A DNA stretch of 64,000 nucleotides from Planctomycetota bacterium (GCA_014584345.1 JACTNB010000024.1:248001-312000), one strand, 5' to 3'; positions 37,923-47,978 are shown, counted from the stretch's first letter. Numbers and translations are program-made. The notes: generated by a model not told the origin, from the sequence alone.

Positions 37923-40400
37923 TCAAGCGGCGCGTTGAGTCTGATCCGCCGCTGTGAGGGGGGCCTCATGGTTCTGCCTGTTTGCTGGCAGGTCGGAGGG
38001 GGAATGCGTCAGGCTGTCGTAAATTTCAAGGTGTTTCTGGCAGACAGCTTGGATATCGAAGACACGTTCGGCATGCCTTCGCGCGGCAAGGCCCATGGCC
38101 GCCTGGCGATCGCGATCCAGAATCAGGGGTTCGAGGACTCGCGCCATGTCCGCGGCGTTTCTGGGCAGGAACAAGAGACCGGTTTCGCCTTGCACAATGG
38201 CATCGCGGCATCCGGGGACATCGGTCGCGGCGCTTGCCCGTCCGGCGGCGGCCGCGTCGATCAGGGTTTTGGGAAACCCCTCACGATACGAGGGGAGCAC
38301 GACGATATGGGCTTGCGCCAGGGCGGCACCGATCTCTTTTGTGTACCCATGCCACTCCACCACGCCTTCCCGGACCCAGGCAGCCAGTTGCTCGCGCGAG
38401 ATGCTCGTGGGGTTGCTGTTGTCGGGATCTCCCAGCAACCGGAACGTGGCGGGAATTCCCTTGGATTTCAGCAGGCGGGCCGCCTCGACAAATTCCACAA
38501 CCCCCTTGTCGCGCAGCAGCCGCGCGGGCAAAACCAGGACGGTTTGCCCCTCCGGTAGTGGTTGGGGGGTAATACGGGCCAGGTCTGTGCCCGAGCCAGG
38601 GATCAACGAATGGCTGACGCGTCCGATGATTCCGTGCTTGCGAAATAGGCCGAGGTCGTCTTCGTTCTGGAAAATGACATGATTGCGGCGGCTGTTGATC
38701 GAAAGCTTGTATCCCGCGATTGCCAGTTTTCTCAACAGACGCACGCGCGGAGTGTCATTGGTAAAGACGTACCCCAGCCCCGAGATGGCGGAGACGGTTG
38801 GAATACCCAGACAGCGGGAGATGATCCCACCGTAGATAATCGGTTTCGAGGTGATCTGATGAACCAGATCGGGCCGGAACCCGCGGATGACCGAGGCAAT
38901 GGAGAGTAGCGAACGCAACTCGCTGAAGGGGGTAGTCCCCATGCGGAGCATGCGGATGGGCAGGTAAGTGAAGCCCAGTTCGGCGTAACGATCGCTGTCG
39001 GCGTGTGGGGGGCAGGCGATTCCGATTTCGTAGCCTGCGCGAGCGGCTTCGAGGGCAAGCGGCAAGCGATGCGACAGAAAGAAATCACCATCGGAGATCA
39101 AGAACAGAAGTCGTGGCTTCCCCTTTGTTTTCGCGGGGGCTGATTGAGGGGGGACCGAACAAATCGCTTCGGATTCCGCCGGTTGTGTGCCAGGCGTGGC
39201 TTCCTTCCGAACCTTGTCCCCCTGTCCGCCACCCAGGGCCGTGGCGATTGCGATTTTCAGTTCGAGCAGCAGCGAGCGGAGGGCCTTGTACCGGGCATCC
39301 CATCGAGCCAGTTTTTCGGGGTCGCTCATGTCGATGCCATTGATCTGGGCCAATCCGCTGATACCGGGCTTCAGGTCCAGCACGCCGCGTACGCGCCGCG
39401 CTTCGATCAATTCCGTCTGCACGGGAAGACAGGGCCGAGGCCCGATCAGGCTGATTTCGTTCCGCAGGATATTCCAGATTTGAGGCAGTTCGTCGATTTT
39501 TGTTTTCCGCAACAAATTCCCAATGGGCGTGACCGCCCGCGCGGAAACCTCGTGCGTGCCGGCCTGAACCGTTCCCTGTTTCATCGTGCGAAACTTATAG
39601 CAGGTAAAACTCCGGCCCGAGCGGCCAATCCGTTCCTGGGCGAAAATACCCGGGCCGGCCGACTGCAGTCGTACGAGTGCCCAGATGATCAACAAGCCCC
39701 ACCAGAAGCACGCCAGCACGGTGAGCGCGAACAGCAGATCGATACTCCGCTTGATTCCTCGAAACACGAGGTTCCGATCCTGGTCATCCACCAGAATGAC
39801 CTCGTCGCAAAGGGGCCCTGAACTTTCCCGCAGGACAAACTCGGCCAGCTGCTTTACATGCACGGTCGGTTTGAGGGCGGCGAGCGGACGGAACAGCAGC
39901 GTCGCCAGAGGCTTGGGCAAACGGTTCAGAATGGCCAGTTTACCGCTCCAGCGATCCGCGTAGACCAGCGGCAGAAACAGGGTGCGGGATTCGATTCCCT
40001 CGATCTGTTGAAGTTGCTCCGCTCCTGTGCGCTTGGAACGGGCATAGGCGGTCTGGTTGTGGGGATCGAGCGCATGCACGGAGGAGACATTGATAAAACG
40101 CGGAATCCCCGCGCGTCTGGCAGCCTCTGCAACCTGCAACAGGTGGTCGACATTCGTGGCCTGAAAGGCCTCGGGAGGCAGTTTCGAGTTATTGTTCACG
40201 ACGGCCAGATGCAAGACCACGTCATACCCCGCGCCGCAACGGGCCAGTTCTTCGTAACCCCGGCAGTTTTGCCCGGGAAACAGGCGCTGGAGTTTTCTGG
40301 GATCCCGTCCGATCAACAGCAGTTCCGCGCCCGCCCGCAGCAGCAGGGGAACGATGTTTTGGCCTACGAAACCCGATGCACCCGTGATGACAATCTTCAC
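37923..40400 (-). CDS. Three-domain fusion: NAD-epimerase + initiating sugar transferase + GT4 glycosyltransferase
   Basis: 825 residues in one uninterrupted frame. Residues 1-215 are a short-chain NAD-dependent epimerase/dehydratase: GASGFVG (7-13), active-site Tyr119-x3-Lys123. Residues 216-385 are a bacterial sugar transferase of the WcaJ/PglC type: a membrane helix near 222-243, KFRTM (269-273), KIDELPQIWN (301-310), LIGPRP (318-323), KPGISGLAQING (344-355). A Pro/Ser/Lys linker follows (390-428). Residues 429-800 are a GT4 retaining glycosyltransferase with SHRLPLAL at the start and the E-x7-E site REGFPKTLIDAAAAG near the end. The order matches consecutive glycan steps: make the sugar, prime it on undecaprenyl phosphate, then extend. 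The usual separate genes are not next to it. Confidence 0.94.
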   Translation of the reverse strand: MKIVITGASGFVGQNIVPLLLRAGAELLLIGRDPRKLQRLFPGQNCRGYEELARCGAGYDVVLHLAVVNNNSKLPPEAFQATNVDHLLQVAEAARRAGIPRFINVSSVHALDPHNQTAYARSKRTGAEQLQQIEGIESRTLFLPLVYADRWSGKLAILNRLPKPLATLLFRPLAALKPTVHVKQLAEFVLRESSGPLCDEVILVDDQDRNLVFRGIKRSIDLLFALTVLACFWWGLLIIWALVRLQSAGPGIFAQERIGRSGRSFTCYKFRTMKQGTVQAGTHEVSARAVTPIGNLLRKTKIDELPQIWNILRNEISLIGPRPCLPVQTELIEARRVRGVLDLKPGISGLAQINGIDMSDPEKLARWDARYKALRSLLLELKIAIATALGGGQGDKVRKEATPGTQPAESEAICSVPPQSAPAKTKGKPRLLFLISDGDFFLSHRLPLALEAARAGYEIGIACPPHADSDRYAELGFTYLPIRMLRMGTTPFSELRSLLSIASVIRGFRPDLVHQITSKPIIYGGIISRCLGIPTVSAISGLGYVFTNDTPRVRLLRKLAIAGYKLSINSRRNHVIFQNEDDLGLFRKHGIIGRVSHSLIPGSGTDLARITPQPLPEGQTVLVLPARLLRDKGVVEFVEAARLLKSKGIPATFRLLGDPDNSNPTSISREQLAAWVREGVVEWHGYTKEIGAALAQAHIVVLPSYREGFPKTLIDAAAAGRASAATDVPGCRDAIVQGETGLLFLPRNAADMARVLEPLILDRDRQAAMGLAARRHAERVFDIQAVCQKHLEIYDSLTHSPSDLPANRQNHEAPLTAADQTQRAA

Positions 40401-41017
40401 CTGACCGTTGGCCTTCCCTGTTCAGCGGCGACACACATTCATTGATGTCAAATTGTCCGGCTTTAGTTTCCCGCCGTCCGGCAATGCGAACCCGTCCCCT
40501 CGCGAGACACCGAAAAATTCACGGCTCGGGGCTGTTTCCATCCCGGATCTGGCGGGCGGAGCTTAGGGCGATTTTTGGCATTGTGTCAAGGCGGATTCCG
40601 GCGGGTGGGACTTCGCAAGCCTTGCATGGGCAGGATCTGGGAACGCGTTGCGTGCCGTCCCAATGCCAGCCGCTAGCCCGGATTTCCCGCCCGGGTCAAT
40701 AATCAGGATTGCTGACCTCGACGAACTAGCCGCGACAGTCAGGAAGCGGGCCACGCGGGCGAGACATCCCGAGATCACTCGCCCGACACAGGGGCCACTG
40801 TAGTGGGAGTCAATGGGAATGAAGTGACTCAAACGTGGCCCGCTTCCTGACGGGCGTGGCTAGTTTTCGGGGCATTTTCGAGGCAATATTTACCGCATTG
40901 GTAACTGTGCGGGAAATGCGGACAAAAAGGACGCGATGGCTGAGATATTTGCCTGGCGAAACAGGATTTATTGCGTGCGGCCGCGGAGAACCGTGCACGC
41001 CATGGGGGGGCACCCGT
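40401..41017. other. Gene-free stretch with composite repeat D
   Basis: Contains copy D (40676-40922). The 275 bases before it hold the fusion gene's upstream region with no defined promoter. A short frame at 40835 is a translation of the repeat and is not counted as a gene. Confidence 0.6.
40676..40922 (+). repeat. Composite REP-doublet element, copy D
   Basis: Order as in copies B and C: arm CCCGGATTTCCCGCCCGGGT, REP unit with one changed base (40724-40754), a different interior, inverted REP unit (40835-40866), and 3' arm CGCATTGGTAACTGTG then GCGGGAAATGCGG. Both end arms differ from copies B and C at two bases that still pair with each other. Confidence 0.9.
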
Positions 41018-41263
41018 TCATAGCCGTTGCTCTTCGTCGGGGGTATTCCGCTTCCCGTGTTCACTATCGGCATGCCCTTGACCGTGCGACACACGGACCG
41101 CGGGCACGTTTTTCCGGTTATCGATGCGATGCAGGGCATTCGCGCGATCCCATGCCGACGCCTCGCCTGTTTCGTAACCGGCTTCAAAGCCCGACAGCCA
41201 AAGATTGCTGCCTCCCCAGATCATTAGTATCAAAGTCGCGACAACGACGAAGACCCGTTGCAT
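41018..41263 (-). CDS. Small single-pass membrane protein
   Basis: 81 residues. An N-terminal hydrophobic segment (VFVVVATLILMIWGGSNLWL) is followed by FEAGYETGEASAWDRANALHRI and a Lys/Arg/Glu-rich tail. ATG 41263 has a perfect AGGAGG five bases upstream, stronger than most sites in the window, which supports it despite its size. Unrelated neighbours. Family unknown. Confidence 0.65.
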   Translation of the reverse strand: MQRVFVVVATLILMIWGGSNLWLSGFEAGYETGEASAWDRANALHRIDNRKNVPAVRVSHGQGHADSEHGKRNTPDEEQRL

Positions 41264-41465
41264 GCCGACCTCCTGGTTCGAGAGGGGATGAGGTAACGCG
41301 AGGAATCACGAGTTACACAAAACCGGCGTCCGGGTCGGCATGTGGTCTCGCTGGAACTCTTGAGAATGAAATGCTGCCGCACGAACGGCGGTTCGTTGGA
41401 TGACGGTGTAACCCAATCCCGGTTTCGGAACAAGAGGGTTTTCCCGCGGGGAGACTTTACACAGG

Positions 41466-43076
41466 TCAAGCGGTAACCTGACCAATGCGGAGCACCCAGA
41501 CCATGGTGAAGAAGGTAATCACCAGGATTCCGAGCAGATTCAGCCAGAAACCGACCACAAGCATCTGGAGTACGGTTAAGCGATTGGAGCTGAAGACGAT
41601 GGCATTGGGCGGGGTGGCAATGGGGAGCATGAACGCGCAACTGGCGGCGATGGTGGCCGGCAGCATCAGGAGTCGGGGATCGACCGCGAGGGCCGTTGCG
41701 GTGTTTTCGAGAATCGGCAGCAAGGTGGCAATCGTGGCGGTGTTGGAAGTGAATTCCGTGAGAAAGATCACGAGGGAGGAAACACTCAAGACGCGTCCAG
41801 TGTCGCTCATCGTGGCGATTCGCTGTGCGATCCACTCACCCAGCCAACTGGAAAGCCCCGTGGTCGAGCAGGCACTTGCCAGGGCGAACCCGCCTCCGAA
41901 CAACAACAGCACACCCCAGGGGGTACGTTGCTCGATGGTCTCCCAGTCCATCAGGAACTGTCTGCGTCCGGTGGCTTCGTTCGTGGCGGGAATCAGGAAC
42001 ATTGCGATCATCAGCACCAGGCCGACCGTGGAATCCCGGAGCCAGCCCTCGTAGGCAAAGCCTGGGAAAAATGCGTTCAACAATCGGCTCAAACCGACCT
42101 CCCAGCCCGGGAGCACGAAGCCTCCCAGGTCGAGGCTGGCGCGTGTCAGCCAGAGGATCGCGACCATCAGGAACACGCCCAGCATGCGGCGTTCCCCGGA
42201 ATGCATGCGTCCCAGCGCCCGGTATCGTTCGACGATCTGCTGGCGGGCGGAATGTCCCAGTTCCAGCGAACGTCCCATCGGCAGACAGAGCAGCCCCCAT
42301 GTGCAGAAAAACATGGCCGCGGACAACGGCAAAAACATCACAAACCACTGCCCCGAGGAGACCGCGTACCGGGCCTGAATCGCGGGATCGGCCCCGACGG
42401 AGGCCCAATAGCCCGCGTACACGCCGTTCGTGGGGGTGCCTATCAGCGTGCACATTCCGCCGATGCTCGAGGAATAGGCAATGCCCAGCAACAGGGCCAC
42501 CGCGAATTTCTGTTCCAGCCGACGGCTCGCACGCCGTTCTTCCTCGGTCCCGTCCTCCCCTTCGCGGGTATCGGGAGTCAACGACGTCAAGACCGCCAGC
42601 GCGATCGGCAGCATCAACAGCGTTGCCGCCGTGTTGCTGATCCACATCGAGATCACCGCCGTTCCGAGCATAAAGGCCAGCACGACACGCCGGGGACTGG
42701 TTCCCAATCCCATGAGGCAGAGCAGGGCCAACCGGCGATGCAGTCCCCAGCGTTCCACACCGATGGCAATGGCAAAGCCCGAGAAGTACAGCAGGATGGT
42801 GGCGTTCATATAGGACTGGCTGACCACGTCAGCAGATTGAATCTGCAGCAACGGGAAGGCGACGAGGGGAATGAGGCTGGTCACGGCGAGTGGCAGGGCC
42901 TGCGTGCTCCACAGCAGCGCCATGAGTGCAACGACGCCCGCGAGGCGTTGTCCGGCCGGCGGCAGCCCGGTGAATCCTGGCCAGAGGCAGATCCCCAGAA
43001 ACAGCAGAAACGCCAGCAGGGTGGTGCCCAGTCGGAAAGCGATCGGCTCGTGAGGGGCATGGTGGGTTTCGTGCAT
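41466..43076 (-). CDS. SLC13/DASS family sodium:dicarboxylate-type transporter
   Basis: 536 residues with about 11-12 hydrophobic segments. Family motifs: NTAATLLMLPIALAVL near the first half-repeat (SNT sodium-site motif, here ISNTAA), the second SNT in EFTSNTATIATLLPIL, and PIATPPNAIVFSS. The loop GTPTNGVYAGYWA also fits. Members import dicarboxylates, citrate or sulfate with sodium. The frame is open upstream to 43304, but that part is hydrophilic; ATG 43076 begins MHETHHAPHEP and leads straight into the first helix. No carboxylate-metabolism gene is adjacent, so the substrate is unknown. Confidence 0.92.
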   Translation of the reverse strand: MHETHHAPHEPIAFRLGTTLLAFLLFLGICLWPGFTGLPPAGQRLAGVVALMALLWSTQALPLAVTSLIPLVAFPLLQIQSADVVSQSYMNATILLYFSGFAIAIGVERWGLHRRLALLCLMGLGTSPRRVVLAFMLGTAVISMWISNTAATLLMLPIALAVLTSLTPDTREGEDGTEEERRASRRLEQKFAVALLLGIAYSSSIGGMCTLIGTPTNGVYAGYWASVGADPAIQARYAVSSGQWFVMFLPLSAAMFFCTWGLLCLPMGRSLELGHSARQQIVERYRALGRMHSGERRMLGVFLMVAILWLTRASLDLGGFVLPGWEVGLSRLLNAFFPGFAYEGWLRDSTVGLVLMIAMFLIPATNEATGRRQFLMDWETIEQRTPWGVLLLFGGGFALASACSTTGLSSWLGEWIAQRIATMSDTGRVLSVSSLVIFLTEFTSNTATIATLLPILENTATALAVDPRLLMLPATIAASCAFMLPIATPPNAIVFSSNRLTVLQMLVVGFWLNLLGILVITFFTMVWVLRIGQVTA

Positions 43077-43288
43077 CAATTCATGCCTCGACAAATACAG
43101 CGTGCAAGGGAACAAGAGACCTTGGAATTCTACTAATCGGGCGGAGGTCAATACTTTCCGCAACATAGCGAACCGGCGACCAGATGGATATGCTAACGCA
43201 TACCCGTTGCGCGGGCAGTGCCGCCCGCCGCGTGTCCGCCAGAGTCTGGATTTCCAGCGATTCACAGTACGACAGAGGAGCAGATAGC

Positions 43289-44140
43289 ATGTCACAATGG
43301 CCAATTGGCGTATTCACTTCGCTCGATGCGGGGTTGGGAGTTCAAATCGATGTGGTCGCGGAATTGAAAATTCCCAGTATCCATCTGCACGCGCCGCACG
43401 CGGGGAACCGCAATGCGGCCCGCGCCAAGGAGTTCCTGGGGATTTGTGCCGACGCGGGCATTACCATCACCTGTGTCTTTTGCGGTTTCGAGGGCGAAAG
43501 TTACGCCGACATCCCGACCACCGCCCGCACGATCGGGCTGGTGCCGGAGGAATTGCGACAGCAGCGGGCTGCCGATGCCCGGCTGTCTGCCCAGTTTGCG
43601 CGCGATCTCGGCTGCGATACGCTGGGGATGCACATTGGGTTTGTTCCCCAGGATCGCGCGGGGGAATCGTATCGGAATCTGATCCAGGTGACGCAGTCCC
43701 TGCTCGACGAACTGGCCAGTCACGGACAGAAACTGCATCTCGAGACGGGGCAGGAGACCGCCGAGCATCTGCTCGATTTTCTGGGGGATGTGAACCGTCC
43801 CAACCTGTTCATCAATTTCGATCCTGCCAACATGATACTTTACGGCACGGGCGATCCGATCGAAGCCCTTCGCAAGGTCGGCCCATATGTGCGCAGTGTG
43901 CACTGCAAGGATGCGTTGTGGGCGGCTGCTGGTGAACGGGGTAAATCCTGGGGCCGCGAAGTTGCCCTGGGAACCGGCGATGTCAACATCCGCGCCTATC
44001 TGGAAACCCTCAAGGAAATCGGCTACACGGGGCCGCTCACGATTGAGCGCGAAACCCCCGAGGATCGTGCCCAGCAGAAGGCGGATATCCAAACGGCGGT
44101 CGATCTGCTGACCTCCCTCCGCGCGGAAATCCTGGGTTAA
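43289..44140 (+). CDS. Sugar phosphate isomerase/epimerase (xylose-isomerase-like TIM barrel)
   Basis: 283 residues. Beta-alpha repeats are visible: IGVFTSLDAGLGVQIDVVAELKIPSIHLHAP, GITITCVFCGFEG, GCDTLGMHIGFVP, KLHLETGQETAEHLL, LFINFDPANMILYG, SVHCKDAL and PLTIERE. Metal ligands would be Glu in HLETGQE, Asp in FDPANM, His in SVHCKD and Glu in ERE. AGAGGAG precedes ATG 43289. The reaction is an isomerisation or epimerisation; the substrate cannot be named. The gene is just upstream of comEC. Confidence 0.92.
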   Translation: MSQWPIGVFTSLDAGLGVQIDVVAELKIPSIHLHAPHAGNRNAARAKEFLGICADAGITITCVFCGFEGESYADIPTTARTIGLVPEELRQQRAADARLSAQFARDLGCDTLGMHIGFVPQDRAGESYRNLIQVTQSLLDELASHGQKLHLETGQETAEHLLDFLGDVNRPNLFINFDPANMILYGTGDPIEALRKVGPYVRSVHCKDALWAAAGERGKSWGREVALGTGDVNIRAYLETLKEIGYTGPLTIERETPEDRAQQKADIQTAVDLLTSLRAEILG

Positions 44141-44158
44141 CGCGCGAGGGCCCGCAAC

Positions 44159-46714
44159 GTGCCCCGCCCGCGGCTTCGACATTCCTCCCACCGGGATCGC
44201 TCCCCCGCGTTCCCGGTGGCGGTTTGTTTTGCTGCGGGTATCGCCCTGGATCGCTGGCTGCTCAGCGGGCTGGGATGCACGACGCCTCCACTGCTGCTAG
44301 CCGCCGGCCTGCTGCTGCTGTGTTGGTTTGCGCTGCGGCGGCGTTCTGGCCGGCTCGCCTCTCTGCTGCTGCTGTTGGCGGTGGTGGGGACGGGCAGTGT
44401 CTGGCATCACCGGTTCTGGCAGGAAGCCGCCGCGGATGACATCGGCCGCTATGTGACGGAAGCCCCTCGTCCATTCGACTTCGACGTGGTTCTGGAATCC
44501 GCGGGGCAGATCCGCGAGGCGTCGCTGCCTCGTTTCGCCACGGCCTGGCCCGACGAGGAGAAAACGCGATTCACCGGTCGGGTGATCGGATTTCGGCAGT
44601 CCCGTCAACTGATTCCCGCCAGTGGAAAGGTTCTGATTACGGTAGTAGGCGTGGCGACAGGGTATGGGCCGGGGGATCGAGTTCGGATTCGGGGAACACT
44701 ACGGCAACTCGCCCCTCCGCGGAATCCCGCGAGTTTCCATTTTGCCCACGCGCAACGCCAGCAGGGAATTCGCATTGCCTGTGCCTGCCGCACTCCGGAG
44801 GCTATCGTGCGGGTATCCGCTTCCTCCCCGGGCATGGGGAGCCTGGTATCGTCCTGGCTGGCAGCCTTACGGGGAGGCATTCGGGGGGTGTATGCGAGCC
44901 ATCTTTCGCCGGAGGTCGTGGGGATAGCCAACGCGCTGGTTCTAGGGGAACGGGATCGGCTGGAGGATGAAACGCGTCAGAACTTTCAACAGAGCGGCAT
45001 GATGCACATGCTTTCCATTTCCGGATTGCATGTCGGCCTGGTTGGCCTGTTGTTTTTTTTGTGTGGTCGAGCGGCGAATTTCTCTCCCGCGTCCCTGGCC
45101 GGGCTGACATTGGCCGGCATGACATTGTGTCTGCTGCTGGCGGAAGCCCGCCCTCCGGTATTGCGTGCCTGGCTGGTCGGCATGGTGGTGGTTGCGGGGT
45201 GGCGATGCGGGCGGCGCGTCCGGTTGTCTCAAAGTCTTGCGTTATCCGCCTGGCTGCTGTTGATCGTCAACCCGAGTTGGCTGTTCGATACGGGAGCCCA
45301 GTTATCCATCCTGGCTATTGTGGCAATTTGTCTTTCTGCCAGTATGCTGCCGGCCTGGTTCCGGGGGAACGAGGCTTCGAACGGGGTTCCTGAGCCAGAG
45401 GATCTGGCGGGTGTCGCGAAGGAATCGGGTTTCGAGTTGCTCGGCGTGCTTTCACGCGGGGTGGGGCAAGCCCTGTTTCTGTCGCTGATGATTACGTTGC
45501 TGGCCTTGCCGTTGCTCGGGCATGCATTTCACCGCGTGACACTGGCAGGCATTCCCGCGTCCCTGGTGGCGCTCCCGTTGTTGACGGTTCTGCTGGGACT
45601 GTTGCTGTTGCTGGCGGTGGTGGGGGCGTGTTCGACCTGGCTGGCAAGCCTGATTGCCTGGCCCGTGCAGCAACTGCTCGAACTGCTACGAGGCATCGCC
45701 GGGCAGTTTGCGGACGCCGCACTGTTGACCTGGCCCAGTCCCCGTCCCGACTTCACCGCGCTCTGCCTGCTTTACTCCTGTGGCATCATCCTGCTCCTGG
45801 CTACAAGCCTTCGTGGTCGTCGCGTCGCGTTACTGCCGTTGATTGCCTGGACGTTGCTGCTTCCTGCTGTCATCGAAGGACCGCGCGGGCTGGCAGGCCC
45901 GTGGGGGGGGAGCGTGGAATGCCGCGTCCTTTCGGTGGGACATGGCAATGCGTGTTTGCTGCGGAGTGCCAGCGGGCGATGCTTCCTGCTGGATGCGGGA
46001 TCGATGGAAAATGGACGTGTTGCCGCCGATATCATTCTGGCGAATCTTGCGGACATGCAGGCCGACCGGATCGAGGCGATTATTATTTCGCATACGGATA
46101 GTGATCACCTGAATGCAGTCCCGTTTCTGCTGGAACGTCTCCCGGTGCGAGCCGTGCTGCTGAATCCGGTCGGGCTGAATCCCGCGCATGGGGGGATGCG
46201 GGCAGTGGTCGAGACGGCCTATTCCCGGGGAGTCTCGCTGCGTCTGCTGCAACCGCGCGATCGCATTGCCGTCGATGACAGCCTGGAACTGTTCGTCCTT
46301 CAGGGGCCGAGTGATCCCCGTGAGGGATTCGGCAACGACAATGCCGATTCGCTAGTGGTGGAAGCGCGGTCGCATGGTCGCCGGTTGCTGTTTCCCGGAG
46401 ACGTCTCGGGGGAAGGTCAACAAGAGTTGACTAAGCGGGCATCCGGGCCCTTCGATCTTCTGGTGGCCCCGCATCACGGCAGTATGAAGGACAATTCCCC
46501 GGCATTCGCGAGTTGGGCGCGCCCCCGGGCGGTGTGCGTGTCGAGCGGGTTTTCCGTGGTGCGCGAATCGCTGCGGACCAGTTACGGGCCCGAGCCGCTG
46601 CTGCTGTTTACCCCGGATGGTGCGCTGCGGACCGTGATCTCTCCGGGGGGCACGTTGCGGGTCGATCAATGGCAGCGGGAGCAGCGCTGGCGGCAGGTCA
46701 GGTCATGGGAATGA
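44159..46714 (+). CDS. comEC: ComEC/Rec2 DNA-uptake channel
   Basis: 851 residues from GTG 44159. An N-terminal helical part and a DUF4131-like OB-fold region (about 60-200) are followed by the competence domain with many helices: GMMHMLSISGLHVGLVGLLFF near 285 and ARPPVLRAWLVGMVVV. A metallo-beta-lactamase domain closes it (about 590-845): VGHGNACLLRSASGRCFLLDAG, IIISHTDSDHLNAVPF, PHHGSMKD. ComEC forms the inner-membrane pore that imports single-stranded DNA in natural transformation. The gene starts 18 bases after the isomerase stop and overlaps the UbiA gene 3' end by 17 bases on the opposite strand. Confidence 0.95.
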   Translation: MPRPRLRHSSHRDRSPAFPVAVCFAAGIALDRWLLSGLGCTTPPLLLAAGLLLLCWFALRRRSGRLASLLLLLAVVGTGSVWHHRFWQEAAADDIGRYVTEAPRPFDFDVVLESAGQIREASLPRFATAWPDEEKTRFTGRVIGFRQSRQLIPASGKVLITVVGVATGYGPGDRVRIRGTLRQLAPPRNPASFHFAHAQRQQGIRIACACRTPEAIVRVSASSPGMGSLVSSWLAALRGGIRGVYASHLSPEVVGIANALVLGERDRLEDETRQNFQQSGMMHMLSISGLHVGLVGLLFFLCGRAANFSPASLAGLTLAGMTLCLLLAEARPPVLRAWLVGMVVVAGWRCGRRVRLSQSLALSAWLLLIVNPSWLFDTGAQLSILAIVAICLSASMLPAWFRGNEASNGVPEPEDLAGVAKESGFELLGVLSRGVGQALFLSLMITLLALPLLGHAFHRVTLAGIPASLVALPLLTVLLGLLLLLAVVGACSTWLASLIAWPVQQLLELLRGIAGQFADAALLTWPSPRPDFTALCLLYSCGIILLLATSLRGRRVALLPLIAWTLLLPAVIEGPRGLAGPWGGSVECRVLSVGHGNACLLRSASGRCFLLDAGSMENGRVAADIILANLADMQADRIEAIIISHTDSDHLNAVPFLLERLPVRAVLLNPVGLNPAHGGMRAVVETAYSRGVSLRLLQPRDRIAVDDSLELFVLQGPSDPREGFGNDNADSLVVEARSHGRRLLFPGDVSGEGQQELTKRASGPFDLLVAPHHGSMKDNSPAFASWARPRAVCVSSGFSVVRESLRTSYGPEPLLLFTPDGALRTVISPGGTLRVDQWQREQRWRQVRSWE

Positions 46715-47585
46715 AGCGAGACAGGAGTTGCCCGGGAATCATCATGAGGGCAGCCGCGATGGCCAGCGGAACGGCGTCGTCCCCTCCATGTCCGATGATG
46801 GCCAGCGCTTCGAGCATCGGGATACTCAGCAGCATAACGCGGACCCCCTGTTGCACGGGGAGAGTCGCGCCGGTCCGCAAGGCGGGGCGTATTCGCCGTG
46901 CGAGTTGAAAGGCGATCAGGAACAGAATGAGGAGCACGATAATCACAGCATCCTCGGGCGAATTCGCGGCGGAAGCCGTTCCCCAGCCGATCAGCGCGAG
47001 ATACATGAGTATGGTTCCTCCCCACATGTCCGCGCGTGGTGTTTGCACCGCTTCGCTGCGCGCGAACAGGGTGATGCCTGCCACGTAGATTCCCATCAAT
47101 GCCGCCATCAAAAGGGGAATGAGCATGTCCGCGGTGAGCAGGTTCCCCAGGCAGGCTGCCCCGAGCAACAGGTTCAACCCGCGGCAGCCCCCCATCAGGG
47201 CAGGGCCAAACAGGGTTTTCTTACCGCCGGCATCGTAGGTGTAAATCATCGCGGCCAGCAGGATCGCCACCACCGCCGCCCCCCAACCGGCGCATGCAGC
47301 CGCCAGTACTCCTCCCAGCATCAGCACGGTAGCGAGGCGAGAGGCCGTCGTCGTCGGAATTTCTCCCGCCGGCAGGGGACGGGTGGGCCGTTCCCGGCGA
47401 TCCTGTTCCAAGTCGAAGAGATCGTTGAAGACCATGCCCGACAGATACAACAGGCCCGAGGCGACCAGCAGCCAGGTCAGTTCCCAGGGGACAATCACTC
47501 CTTGCCTGGCGATGGCATACCCGGCCAGCACATCGGGAAAAGTGGTGAACAGCGCGGGGAGGCGGAGTAATCGCAGATAGGGCAT
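46698..47585 (-). CDS. UbiA-family prenyltransferase (EboC-like possible)
   Basis: 295 residues with about eight membrane helices. The first aspartate motif NDLFDLEQD (residues 54-62) and RPTRPLPAGEI are typical of UbiA enzymes; the second motif appears as YTYDAGGKKT (YxxDxxxK). These magnesium-dependent enzymes attach an isoprenoid to an aromatic or sugar-phosphate acceptor. The RPTRPLPAG region resembles the EboC subgroup, but no Ebo neighbours are present. Start ATG 47585 is chosen over TTG 47621 because family N-termini begin at MPYLRLLRLP. Its end overlaps comEC on the other strand. Confidence 0.9.
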   Translation of the reverse strand: MPYLRLLRLPALFTTFPDVLAGYAIARQGVIVPWELTWLLVASGLLYLSGMVFNDLFDLEQDRRERPTRPLPAGEIPTTTASRLATVLMLGGVLAAACAGWGAAVVAILLAAMIYTYDAGGKKTLFGPALMGGCRGLNLLLGAACLGNLLTADMLIPLLMAALMGIYVAGITLFARSEAVQTPRADMWGGTILMYLALIGWGTASAANSPEDAVIIVLLILFLIAFQLARRIRPALRTGATLPVQQGVRVMLLSIPMLEALAIIGHGGDDAVPLAIAAALMMIPGQLLSRFIPMT

Positions 47586-47978
47586 GGCTATTCCATGTTT
47601 CCGGAGGAATGTTTCGGGCAACCGGTATTTATGAGGTAAAGGTGGAAATTAGATAAATACAAACCAGGCAAGGTGTCGTCCAGTCGCGCGCATCATACCG
47701 CATGTGTCCCCTTGACGGGAACCTGAACGTGAAGTGTCCCCGTGGAATGTCCACAAGGCTGGTCCCAAGCCAGCGGTTTTTGGTCTATTCGCTTCCCTTC
47801 GTGTGTCTATAATTAAAGATAAGCGTGTGTCCTTTCCGCCACGAAGGGTGAATGGATTGCATGTGAAGGAAAACAGCCGCGAACTGGTGAGCCCGGGAGT
47901 GGAAGGCAACGTGTAATATGTGGTCCGCACAGCCGTACCCCTCGAACAATCATGGCGTCAGGTGGACAGGAGAAAGTC
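47586..47978. other. Upstream region of the decarboxylase-like gene
   Basis: 393 bases. The right end carries CAGGAG before ATG 47979. A TATAAT hexamer at 47808-47813 has no convincing -35. An earlier in-frame ATG at 47952 overlaps the ribosome site region. No repeat. Confidence 0.4.
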
